NCBI RefSeq assembly: GCF_038502225.1
Contig: NC_091374.1
Span: 4,722,909 to 4,786,908, forward strand
DNA from: Cherax quadricarinatus
Lineage: Eukaryota > Arthropoda > Malacostraca > Decapoda > Parastacidae
DNA: 64,000 bases
Reading direction: 5' to 3'
Shown: positions 26,701 to 33,656 of the stretch, piece by piece
Layout of the letters: every line of letters starts with the position of its first letter
Numbering within the stretch: position 1 is the stretch's first letter
Notes under the pieces: generated by a model
The model's input: the letters and a program-made list of their open reading frames with translations, nothing else
Databases searched by the model: none
Told to the model about the DNA's origin: nothing
Made by a program: the position numbers and the translations under genes

Positions 26701-26795
26701 GACCGCTGAGTCAGAGCATTTGTAAATGGCAGAGTTACCTTGGTGGGTAAGTCAGCAGGCGGTGTGTACTTGTCCTTGTCCGTGAAGGTCGCCAT
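8798..26795 (-). CDS. Malate/L-lactate dehydrogenase family oxidoreductase (Ldh_2, YjmC-like), 10 exons
   Basis: Ten exons on the minus strand join in frame: 26795-26739, 25136-24995, 22410-22222, 16096-16035, 14749-14696, 14301-14203, 13918-13726, 13098-12944, 9320-9210 and 8839-8798 (TAG at 8800-8798). They sum to 1104 nt, 367 residues, usual for the family. Every acceptor is AG. Donors are GT, except GC after exon 7. Family marks in order are TRGHYSHGLNR (about 55-65), NGNNGLGPVVG, the hallmark SNHYGIAGWY (131-140), GMSFTNTSPLVAPTRA (151-166), GTNPISLSAPA, PEGWALDKNGQPTT, YSGYKGYGLGMLVEVF and YGPHIRRW. Members are NAD(P)-dependent 2-hydroxyacid (malate, lactate, sulfolactate) oxidoreductases, not related to classical LDH/MDH. 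No targeting peptide is seen, so a cytosolic place is inferred. The true substrate cannot be told from sequence. Introns are loaded with transposons. A TTTATT (AATAAA on the minus strand) near 8358 may be its polyadenylation signal. Confidence 0.95.
9515..9576 (-). repeat. Penelope-type repeat end fragment
   Basis: The plus strand carries CACAAATACTCAGCACATAGG then GTTTCAGTCTGACTTAGACC, in two adjoining blocks. The complement matches, with changes, the module at 38425-38500 (GGTCC, hairpin, GGCCGAAACGTC, then CTATGTGCGGGTTATTTGTG). It borders the RTE copy immediately. Confidence 0.45.
9578..12046 (+). pseudogene. RTE-type LINE ORF (endonuclease plus reverse transcriptase), broken, in intron 8
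   Basis: The plus-strand pieces give an APE-type endonuclease missing its N-terminus (SVYAPGEE, VVGDLNAKVG, then after a frameshift near 10035 DISDHFLVVATLR). A Lys/Arg-rich linker follows. The reverse transcriptase then has KAAGIDGIKIEML, a stop near 10958, [62 protein letters not shown] and LFADDAVLLGDS. A small triplication around 10670-10705 shifts the frame. A 63-bp in-frame duplication/insertion sits at 11488-11550. After VSGALRS the sequence jumps to the 3' UTR, which ends CGGCCAGTGTCATAATAAA. The missing thumb domain is present in the copy at 44728-46167, so an internal deletion is inferred. Confidence 0.85.
11500..11550 (+). mobile_element. 51-bp I-type LINE tail inserted in frame in the RTE reverse transcriptase
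   Basis: The insert reads GCTGTATAGTCCTTGTGGCT then TAGTGCTTCTTTTTGATTAT and ends in AATAATAAT. That is the last about 50 bp of the I-type LINE at 50.4-59.3 kb. The target words TATAGATGGGGT occur on both sides (11488-11499 and 11551-11562), and the spacing of 63 bp keeps the frame open. The homologous RTE copy at 44728-46167 lacks it and reads [12 protein letters not shown] straight through. Confidence 0.85.
12241..12300 (-). repeat. RTE 3' UTR fragment with poly-T
   Basis: A run of T is followed by AACACTGACAGTCTCCCACC and GAGGTAGGGTGAC, a variant of the RTE 3' end present in full at 44728-45095. It is 5' truncated and minus oriented. Confidence 0.6.
13724..13726 (-). other. GC donor of a GC-AG intron in the oxidoreductase gene
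   Basis: Exon 7 ends ATGTCAG and the intron begins GCAAGT, so the donor dinucleotide is GC at 13725-13724. The exon ends in phase 1 (G). The next exon starts GT GGA CAG, giving Gly-Gly-Gln-Tyr-Gly-Pro-His, as expected for the family. Moving to the nearby GT would break the frame, so the GC donor is required. The surrounding bases match the strong CAG/GCAAGT consensus known for GC-AG introns. Confidence 0.9.
15193..15640 (+). mobile_element. Tigger/Zombi-like MITE
   Basis: The left part reads GTTCCTCGCTTTATGATGG, CCCGACTTATGATTTTTCAA and CTTTACGATGGTGCGATAGC in succession. The right part reads ATTCAACTTATGACAGG, then CATAACCCCATAGTTAGTG. This order of TTACGATGG-type words and the CATAACCCCAT end recall the mammalian Tigger4/Zombi-type elements. 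The ends form imperfect inverted repeats. There is no ORF. The name is from memory of that family's pattern and needs a repeat search. Confidence 0.55.
15641..15862 (-). mobile_element. hAT-like fragment rich in GGTAT/ATACC words
   Basis: On the minus strand the segment starts TAGAGATGGGATGATGC, resembling hAT ends. It continues with many degenerate repeats of GTATC and GGTAT (plus strand: GAGTATCGGTATTGGTGGGT twice with changes). No transposase is visible. Confidence 0.4.
16196..16400. repeat. Possible diverged Tigger-like MITE
   Basis: The words CACTGTCGGTTAACATGG and AGTTAGGTTCTTGAAAATGG look like the internal TIR-type words of Tigger MITEs, but I could not pair the two ends. Low support. 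Confidence 0.25.
16440..16745 (-). repeat. tRNA-derived SINE
   Basis: Reading the minus strand from 16745, CATGGCCTGGCTGGCAAAGC is an A-box-like start. GGGCCCGGGTTCGATTCCC, about 45 bp on, holds a perfect B box (GGTTCGATTCC). The body includes CACCTAGCGGCAAATAATTA and GGTGTGGGTCGCATCCTGG. It then has AGGACCCCAATG and CTTGGGTTATCCTGGG, shared with the 3' UTR of the LINE at 28718-30173. The 3' part is TAATCCTCCGGGGTTAAAAA. Confidence 0.8.
17070..17540 (-). pseudogene. Tigger/pogo DDE transposase fragment
   Basis: The conceptual minus-strand peptide contains KVLVTLDNS (catalytic Asp of the DDE domain), then HPEVLVDVHPHPMDHGIIRTFK (the PMD-G-IR-FK block) in two halves. It continues with LADGISSAKSVWNEVPQSTL and CWGKLYP, in the order found in Tigger-type transposases. 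A stop lies between PDT and HKFNLADG (near 17277), and the N-terminal half is missing. It sits in intron 3 of the oxidoreductase gene, in the same orientation as that gene. Confidence 0.75.
18001..18180 (-). repeat. RTE-end-derived short repeat
   Basis: The segment starts CCAGCCGTATCCCACCGAGG and continues GTGGGGTGGCCC, then GAGAAGGGGTTACTAGCCCC, GGCATTTTAGTCACCTC and CTATTCCACTTCCCCATGG. It shares its first 30 bp with the RTE 3' end and has its own distal part. A reverse-oriented partial relative lies at 42720-42835. Confidence 0.55.
18247..19066 (-). mobile_element. Deletion-derived Tigger element with transposase remnants
   Basis: The ends are inverted: CAGTGGTCCCTCGTTTTTCG at the left and CGAGGGACCACTG at the right, with TA on both sides (18245-18246 and 19067-19068). 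On the minus strand a frame begins MAPKKAPSAKPVVKKVRN at about 18795, fuses to VLYHFREVLKRCQKQSSLHS and stops. A further piece encodes SGIMKQRREATPEKQ and LLEGDSPSKL. The layout, a short N-terminus joined to the C-terminal tail, parallels the element at 19353-20327. Confidence 0.8.
19353..20327 (+). mobile_element. Deletion-derived Tigger element with open 146-codon remnant ORF
   Basis: The ends read CAGTGGACCCCCGCATAACG (left) and, on the complement, CAGTGGACCCCCGGTTAACG (right), flanked by TA (19351-19352 and 20328-20329). The plus-strand ORF from ATG 19611 to 20051 starts MGPKKASSANPVVKRVR. It then jumps to the transposase C-terminal region (CAEWFELQTFIDENHP, FRKVLKKREVQSSMDRF, SGIKRRREVTPEKDLLPQ). 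The DNA-binding and DDE core are missing, so this is a non-autonomous derivative. It lies in intron 3 of the oxidoreductase gene, on the opposite strand. Confidence 0.85.
20375..20515 (-). repeat. tRNA-derived SINE, second subfamily
   Basis: The minus strand holds CTGGGTTCGATTCCCAGTG (B box), AACATTGGGCATGTTTCTTT, CACCTGGGTGTTAGTGG and GTGGGTCGCATCCTGG, the same body as the SINE at 16440-16745. Its 3' portion differs (CCTGAAATGCTCTGCATAAC), resembling LINE 3' words near 32320 and 27170. Confidence 0.7.
20552..21590 (+). mobile_element. TTAA-type element, diverged relative, right end truncated
   Basis: A TTAA (20548-20551) precedes CCCTTTCAGGGTCGAGAGG. Internal blocks match the two 1.05-kb TTAA elements: GAAATGATAGAGAATCTTTTC, AATTTGATGGAAAAC, CCCATTTACCGATTTCA and GTCCAGAATAAACAAG. 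The terminal word (CAGGGTCG instead of GACTGTCGC) marks a different subfamily. The right terminus is not found; homology fades near 21590. Confidence 0.65.
22222..22410 (-). CDS. Exon 3 of the Ldh_2-family oxidoreductase
   Basis: This is the longest clean window on the protein. Acceptor TTTTAG is followed by AG ATG TAT GTG, completing Glu67 with the G left by exon 2. It encodes the nucleotide-binding side (VNGNNGLGPVVGNFCINLAI) and ends at CAAGAG before GTGAGT in phase 1. Listed separately because the local frame beginning at ATG 22408 could be mistaken for a small gene. Confidence 0.93.
22455..23960 (+). pseudogene. Very old RTE-type LINE remnant
   Basis: Patches in order match the 9578-12046 RTE copy: GCATATGACAGGGCTGAGAA and TTGCAAATGTATGGAATATG (the AYDRVDW and LQVYG region) near 22470-22525, GGAAGAGTCTGTAAAAGAAG near 23587 (RVCKRRK), then GTGGATGTGTTAGCAGATG with AATGAAATGAATCACAGAAT near 23730-23780 (VDVSADG, NHRIDEG). 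Stops are frequent. A minus-oriented 3'-end fragment (23125-23245) sits inside. Confidence 0.6.
23125..23245 (-). repeat. RTE 3'-end derived fragment
   Basis: Poly-T is followed by CAACACCAGCCGTCTCCCAC, CTAGGCAGGATGACC and TACAAGAGAAGGAG, the same sequence type as 18001-18180. Confidence 0.55.
24153..24822 (+). mobile_element. MER2-like Tigger element with transposase scrap
   Basis: The left end is CAGTCATGCGCCACATAAC. The complement of the right end is CAGTCATGCATTGCTTAAAA, continuing with GTATACATTCTGAGAAATGC and CGATTTCGTTGTTG. These words follow the order of mammalian MER2/Tigger terminal sequence. A plus-strand frame from ATG 24488 to 24709 encodes FTVKGLEEASAHLSKLL and NMDPSTERFSLI, a Tigger transposase C-terminal piece. 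TA follows the right end; the left TA appears mutated (TG). Confidence 0.7.
25330..25410 (-). repeat. Penelope-type repeat end fragment
   Basis: The plus strand reads ATAACCAGCACATAGGAGAG, AGAAGCTTATGACGATGTTT and CAGTCCAACTTGAACCATTT. The complement gives GGTTCAAGTTGGACTGAAAC, equivalent to the GGTCC-hairpin-GAAACGTC module at 38435-38475, followed by the same CCTATGTGC words. Confidence 0.5.
25547..25749 (+). mobile_element. 203-bp Tigger-type MITE
   Basis: The left end CAGTGGACCCCCGGTTAATG and right end ATGCGGGGGTCCACTG are inverted repeats with TA at 25545-25546 and 25750-25751. The ends match those of the larger element at 19353-20327, so the same transposase could have moved both. There is no ORF. 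Confidence 0.85.
25955..26092 (+). pseudogene. CR1-like LINE remnant (reverse transcriptase palm-thumb junction)
   Basis: Frames spell [16 protein letters not shown] and KTNSDHII then a stop and a shifted copy of VKDLGVIMS. This matches [24 protein letters not shown] and VKDLGVIMS of the LINE at 33657-36218. It is a short old fragment in intron 1 of the oxidoreductase gene. Confidence 0.65.
26120..26640 (+). repeat. Minisatellite, unit about 57-60 bp, built from SINE body
   Basis: Eight or so tandem units run AACACCTGGGTACCTAGTTA, CTGCTAGGTGAACCAGGGCA, GCAGGTGTACAGTGACT with point changes and small length changes. The words CCTGGGTACC and CTAGGTGAAC also occur once in the tRNA-derived SINE body (compare 16600-16640). 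The array is continuous with a tRNA-like SINE head at 26640-26722. Confidence 0.85.
26640..26722 (-). repeat. tRNA-like SINE head beside exon 1
   Basis: On the minus strand from 26722: GGTCGTAGCGTTTAGCTCAC (A-box-like), then GGTGAAGGGTTCAAGTCCCG, with B box GGTTCAAGTCC, then GCAAGGTGTTAGGTGC. It lies about 17 bp inside intron 1, next to the exon 1 donor at 26738. Exon 1 itself ends at 26739. Confidence 0.75.
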
Positions 26796-27040
26796 GGTAC
26801 AGTAGCAGTAGCGGTCCTGGACCAGCAGAGGAGACAGGAGGAGGGGATCACACTGCACTGAACCAGTTATACAGTAGGACCGGCGGCCACAGTAAAGATG
26901 TCTCAATAATGTTAATAAGGGCGGTCCATGGCCGCCTGGGGGTAGTAACCGGAGCCGGGGACACCATTGACAGGTCTGGGGAAGAAATGCCAATAACTGG
27001 GCCCCACCCCACCTTGCTAAGACGGAACACCCAGACATAT
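26796..27040 (-). promoter_or_regulatory. GC-rich presumptive promoter and 5' UTR of the oxidoreductase gene
   Basis: The stretch just upstream of the ATG at 26795 is distinctly more GC-rich than its surroundings (for example GGCCGCCTGGGGG, CCGGAGCCGGGG). I see no convincing TATA box, initiator or polyadenylation words. Placing the promoter here rests only on position and composition. Confidence 0.35.
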
Positions 27041-27239
27041 GTATAAGTGTACCTTCACTAACCTAACCTCCCTTGCCCCAGGAGCTGAGTCATCCCTACG
27101 GGTTTACCGATTCCCCTGGGTAAGTTTATTTTGGTAAGGGTCCACATAAGTACACTTATCTGCCCGAAATGCCCTGGCATGATAGCGGCTTTCTTTGTAC
27201 TTAGCTAACCTAAACTGTAAGTACACGTAACATTTACAA

Positions 27240-27510
27240 AGAAATAAACCTTTATCTTTATCTTATCTTTATCTTATCATACATAGTAATGTATGTGTAA
27301 ATTACTTAGGATAACCCAAAAAAAGACAAAGTGATTTACATTGGGGTCCCCTTGAATATGTTGAATAAAAAGATATAGTACAAGGATTCCAATGGAAATA
27401 CATCACACTGACCTTTTTTTGAGTATCCTAGGTAATTAATATATATATTACTATGTATGATAATTGTACTTATGTATACCTGTACCTAATTAAATTTTCT
27501 AGCTTTTTCA
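27240..27510. repeat. Fragments of a LINE 3' UTR in both orientations
   Basis: CTTAGGATAACCCAAAAAAAG with ACATTGGGGTCC (27306-27350) is minus oriented. TATGTATGATAATTGTACTT with GTATACCTGTACC (27451-27488) is plus oriented. Both match parts of the 3' UTR of the LINE at 28718-30173. The (TTTATC)n words at 27250-27285 are another LINE-tail microsatellite. Confidence 0.5.
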
Positions 27511-27557
27511 AGACAGAAGTTTGGGTACACAGTACACGACTGCTCGTCGGTGGATTT

Positions 27558-28050
27558 CGGTTAGGTAAGGTAAAGTTAGGTTAGGTAAGGTTAGGTTAGG
27601 TTAGGTTAGGTTAGGTAAGGTAAGGTTAGGTTAGGAAAGGTTAGGTTAGGTAAGCTTAGGTTAGGTAAGGTTGGGTTAGGTTAGGTAAGGTTAGGTTAGG
27701 TAAGGTTAGGTAAGGTAAGGTTAGGTTAGGTAAGGTTAGGTTAGGTTAGGTTAGGTAAGGTTAGGTTAGGTAAGGTTAGGTTAGGTTAGGTTAGGTTAGG
27801 TAAGGTTAGGTAAGGTTAGGTTAGGTTAGGTAAGGTTAGGTTAGGTTAGGTTAGGTAAGGTTAGGTTAGGTAAGGTTAGGTTAGGTTAGGTTAGGTAAGG
27901 TTAGGTTAGGTAAGGTTAGGTTAGGTTAGGTTAGGTTAGGTAAGGTTAGGTTAGGTAAGGTTAGGTTAGGTTAGGTAAGGTTAGGTTAGGTAAGGTTAGG
28001 TTAGGTAAGGTTAGGTTAGGTTAGGTTAGGTTAGGTTAGGTAAGGTTAGG
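27558..28050 (+). repeat. Interstitial telomere-like array (TTAGG with TAAGG variants)
   Basis: About 490 bp is composed almost entirely of 5-bp words TTAGG and TAAGG. They are arranged in short higher-order units such as TAAGGTTAGGTTAGG, with runs of up to six TTAGG. A few units are changed (AAAGG, TTGGG, AAGCTTAGG). TTAGG is the canonical arthropod telomere repeat. The array is internal, about 0.8 kb upstream of the oxidoreductase ATG and flanked by unique or SINE sequence on both sides. Confidence 0.95.
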
Positions 28051-28118
28051 TATAGTTTGTCATGAAACAGGACAAGTGTTTCCTGATGCGGGTCTTAGTC
28101 ATATGATGACCCACAGCT

Positions 28119-28285
28119 CCCCTCAAGGAAGGTTCCTTGATGTTGGTGAGGGGCTCTTGATTTAGGGAATTGGATCTGAGCTCCAGTTCCCCGAATTAAG
28201 CCTGAATGCCTTCCACATCCCCCCCCCAGGCGCTGTATAATCCTCCGGGTTTAGCGCTTCCCCCTTGATTATAATAATAATAATA
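28119..28285 (+). repeat. Hairpin-headed SINE with (AAT)n tail
   Basis: It is bounded by the exact duplication ATGACCCACAGCT (28106-28118 and 28286-28298). The head CCCCTCAAGGAAGGTTCCTT then GATGTTGGTGAGGGG can fold: CCCCTC pairs with GAGGGG and AAGGAA with TTCCTT. The tail is GCGCTGTATAATCC, GGGTTTAGCGCTTCCCCCTT and GATTATAATAATAATAAT, the latter like the I-type LINE end. No tRNA A/B boxes are evident. Confidence 0.9.
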
Positions 28286-28596
28286 ATGACCCACAGCTGG
28301 AGCTTTTGGTCATCTGACATAGGCCTTCAGCTGGCTTACCCCTTCATCCCTTAAAAAAATTATGGTTATGATTATAACTATTAATGATTCAGTGAATTTC
28401 TGCCACTAATTATAGTTTAAATATTATAATGTTAAGTTGGTTTTACAGTTGAAATATTAGTTTGTTGTACAATTGGTTAAAAAAATGTAACTTAACCTAA
28501 CGAAATACACCTAACACAGCCTAAAATATCCTGAGAAATGGTACAGTGATATTGACTTGTGGAAGAGACCCTTATGTATATATAGTTCAGTCCTTC

Positions 28597-28717
28597 CAGC
28601 AGCAGCAGCAGCAGCAGCGGCGGCGGCGGGTGCGGCGGCGGCGGGTGCGACGGCGGCGGCGGCGGGTGCGGCGGCGGCGGCGGCGGCTGCGGCTGCTGTT
28701 GCTGCTGCTGCTGCTGG
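28597..28717. repeat. Compound CAG/CGG/CTG trinucleotide tract
   Basis: The tract starts with about seven CAG units, passes through CGG/GTG/CGG-rich triplets interrupted by GGTGCG, and ends with CTG units next to the LINE 3' tail (GTAAGTAAGTAAG). The CAG start and CTG end make it partly palindromic. It appears to be the left half of a microsatellite split by the LINE. Confidence 0.9.
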
Positions 28718-30517
<1,800 letters not shown>

Positions 30518-30596
30518 GCCGCTACCGCTACCCACGCAACCTGCCACTATCTATACTCCATTATATATACTCATTTTCTTAGTTATCTCTCTATTA

Positions 30597-30640
30597 GGAC
30601 TGAAGAAGTCACTCATGGCGAAACGTTTCCTTGAATAAAT
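30597..30640 (+). ncRNA. Hammerhead-ribozyme-like core in a repeat end
   Basis: The order GGA-CTGAAGA-A, GTCA-CTCA-TGGC (a 4-bp stem with one G-U pair), GAAA, CGTTTCC matches the hammerhead core CUGANGA / stem II / GAAA. AATAAATGTCC follows. A cleavage site and stem I/III pairing are not established. The same module, mutated, is seen at 6483-6535 on the minus strand. Function is inference. Confidence 0.4.
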
Positions 30641-31203
30641 GTCCTGAACTGTACGTAACTGTCTTTTTCCACATCTTGTCGGTATCACCATACCATTTCC
30701 TCATTGTACATAAAATAACCCAACTTAACCTTACTCTACCATCGTAGTAATGGGAATGTTTACTGTTGCTCGGCGAAACTTGAACAATAGTTTGTAAAAT
30801 ACATAGAAACTATGTATAACACGAAATAAGTAACTATTTCCTGTGGGAACTATTTTGGGATATATATTTAACGAAAATAATATATATATTTCAACTGCAC
30901 AATACGTGTGAGCCAGTCAATACTTAGTATTGAGTGGTGTCACGCGCCTGGAAGAATGTAAATAAAGACGCACCAGTACTAATGGCGGAGTAAGGTTAAA
31001 TTACGTTAGGTTGGGTTAGGTTAACAATTAACAACTTGGAAAAAGTAAACAATTCTGAACAATAATATCCTAAGTTAACTTTACACAATGTACTGTATAT
31101 GTGTGTGCTCAAATATAATTGTAAGTTCTCTCAAAACCATGTTAAAACTAAATTTATGTTTGTAATAATCATTTTGGAAAAACACGTAAGCAAACACTTG
31201 GAC

Positions 31204-31289
31204 AAACCATACCACGGGCGGGATTTGAACCCGCGGTCAGAGAGTCTCAAAACTCCAGACCGCGGGTTCAAATCCCGCCCGTGGTATGG
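31204..31289. repeat. Perfect 36-bp inverted repeat made of a tRNA-like SINE segment
   Basis: The left arm CAAACCATACCACGGGCGGG ATTTGAACCCGCGGTC is exactly complementary to the right arm at 31254-31289, separated by a loop of about 14 nt. The right arm carries the B box GGTTCAAATCC. In the normal SINE the left half would hold the A box; here it is replaced by an inverted copy of the right half. It joins the 3' end of the Penelope-like fragment. Confidence 0.9.
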
Positions 31290-31342
31290 TTTGTTTGCAA
31301 TCGTGTCATTACGATTTCGTGAGTCAAACACTAGGACTTATT

Positions 31343-32170
31343 TATTAGGAAACGTTTCGGTCCTGGGACCTTGATCACTTATAACATATGTATGTATAAT
31401 GTTCGCCAAGACCGAAGTCCTGGCACGGGTCTAGAAAGACAGTATATATAGGCGGAGAGTGAGGCGTGAGTGACGCATGATGAGCTGAAGAATGATATAT
31501 TGGGATGAGGACGGGTAGATGATAAGATCATGTGATTCCTGTGTTGCTGGGTAGGTGGTGCTTTGCTTGCTTGAGTATCATGCGTCTGAGGTCTTGTTCG
31601 GTGAGAACGAGTTGTAGAGAACGGTTTTTCAAACCATTCATCACAGAACGAGTTGTGCTTCATCCCAGTTCATCAGATGCCCCATTGAGTCTGTGGAGGA
31701 CACAGCCCCTCAAGGAAAGTTCCTTGATGCTGGTGAGGGGCTCTTGATCTAGCGAATTGGATCTGTGCTCCGGTTCCCTGAATTGAATCTGAATACCTTC
31801 CATCCCCCCACATGCGCTGTATAATCCTACGGGTTTAGCGCTTCCCCATAATTATAATGATAATGTGGAGGACACAGGCGTACCGTAAGTCGTCTCTGTT
31901 ACTGGCATTTCAATGCTCGTTCAGACGGACCACAAGATCTCTGCCTGTTTCACCTACATATTTCTTGGGACAGATCCCACAGGGGATGGTGTAGACGCCT
32001 GCTGTGGAAGTTAGAGGTATGGGGCTGCGTTTTGTAGTGAGGTCTTGGGTACATGATGTATTGTTACTCATAGCAAGTACTTGCTAAGAGTAACAAGAAT
32101 GTTTACTTGCGTGTTTTTTTTAAACCAACTTGTCGGTATTCATTATCAAGGTTTATACCACCATTTTGGA
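31343..32170 (-). pseudogene. Penelope-like element C-terminus with GIY-YIG endonuclease
   Basis: Reading the minus strand near 32020-31865, the peptide contains STAGVYTIPCGICPKKYVGE then TGRDLVVRLNEH, a stop, and NASNRDDLRYACVLH. The spaced YTIPC...KYVGETGRDL...RLNEH pattern is the GIY-YIG domain of Penelope-like retroelements. A SINE (31706-31863) splits it. The C-terminal tail (FCDEWFEKPFSTTRSHRTRP) resumes at about 31660. The 3' end contains GGTCCCAGGACCGAAACGTT and TAATAAATAAG, a degenerate hammerhead-like module. The reverse transcriptase is missing. Confidence 0.8.
31706..31863 (+). repeat. Hairpin-headed SINE inside the Penelope-like fragment
   Basis: The duplication TGTGGAGGACACAG brackets it (31692-31705 and 31864-31877). 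The head is CCCTCAAGGAAAGTTCCTTG with GGTGAGGGGCTC. The tail is GCGCTGTATAATCCTACGGG then TTTAGCGCTTCCCCATAATTATAATGATAA, in two parts. Because the duplication is intact, this insertion is younger than the Penelope-like fragment. Confidence 0.92.
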
Positions 32171-33656
32171 GTTTGTCATTCAATTCAAATTCAAATTCAA
32201 ATTCAAAGTTTATTCTCTATAAGGATTACAATGCTGAGTTTACAGAAATTTGGTTATTGTTTGGTTTACATGTAGTAAAATTGTGATTACAGAGTGTACC
32301 ACTAGAACGCTTAGCATGGCTAGGCATTTCGGGCATACTTAGTTTTATTCTTAATTGTAAAATATTACAAATTATGAGGTAAGTTGGTATTATGGCTAAG
32401 TGACTAAATACTAGTTTGTGAGTTTAGCAATGTGAATGCTTTTGTTTTGGCACAGTACATAGTTTCAGTATTGGAGTATCACAGGATTCATTATTTTAAG
32501 ACTGAGATTAATATTTCTGTTTATGGTCAAATGAGTGAGCGAGTGTAAGTGTGAACCACCAGGTGGTATTCGTGTAGTTAGTTGACGGGGTGTATCAGGG
32601 AGATAAGATGTTTTCTAATGGTAGTTTTGAAGGTGATGAATGTGTCTGCAGTTCTAGAGTTCTCAGGTAGGGTATTCCAGATTTTAGGGCCTTTGACATA
32701 CATTGAATTTTTGTAAAGGTTTAGTCGGACACGGGGAATGTCGTAGAGATGTTTGTGTCTGGTGTTATGCCTGTGGGTTCTGTCACAACTATCAAGAAAG
32801 CATTTTAGGTCAAGGTTGATATTAGAGTTTAAGGCCCTGTAGATATAGATTGCACAGTAGTAAGTGTGGATGTACTGAACTGGGAGTAAGTTTAGATCTA
32901 TGAAGAGTGGGGGGGGTGTGTTGCCAGGGATGGGATTTAGTGATTATTCTTACTGCAGCTTTTTGTTGGGTTATTATTGGCTTTAGGTGTGTTGCTGCAG
33001 TTGATCCCCAAGCACAAATAGAATAGGTGAGGTATGGATAAATAAGTGAGTGGTATAGTGTGAGAAGGGCATTTTGCGGCACGTAGTATCGTATCTTGGA
33101 GAGGATCCCAACCGTTTTGGATACTTTTTTGGCTATTTGCTGGATATGGGTGCTGAAATTCAGGTTGTTGTCAAGGTATAAGCCTAGGAATTTTCCCCCA
33201 TTATTTCTGGTAATTAGAGTGTTGTCAATCTTAATGTTAATTTGTGCATCTCCTGCTCTGCTACCAAACATAATATACATGTATAGGTTTTGTCAGTGTT
33301 AAGCGTAAGTTTATTGGCTGTCATCCAAGTCGATATTTTAATCAGCTCCTCATTCACAATGGTGTTGAGGGTGGCAAGATTAGGGTGAGAGATTACATAA
33401 GTCGTGTCATCAGCAAAGAGAATGGGTTTCAGGTGTTGGGATACGTTTGGAAGGTCATTGATGTATATGAGGAAGAGCAGGGGACCAAGGACACTTCCCT
33501 GCGGAACTCCAGTATCAAGTGGCCGTGTTGCTGATGCTGTGTCTTTAATGGTGACGTACTGATACCTATTAGTAATGTAAGATTTGAAATAAGCAAGCGC
33601 ATGGCCTCTTATACCGTAGTGATCAAGTTTGTGGAGTAGGATTTCGTGGTTTACTG

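Noticed and set aside
27558..28050. Possible CRISPR-like or regulatory tandem array
   Set aside because: There are no spacers; it is a pentanucleotide telomere-like satellite in a eukaryotic genome. The arrays at 26120 and 39600 are likewise minisatellites.
31254..31289. Possible genuine tRNA gene
   Set aside because: Only the T-arm and acceptor-like half is present, with the other half replaced by an inverted copy. It cannot fold as a cloverleaf and is SINE-derived.
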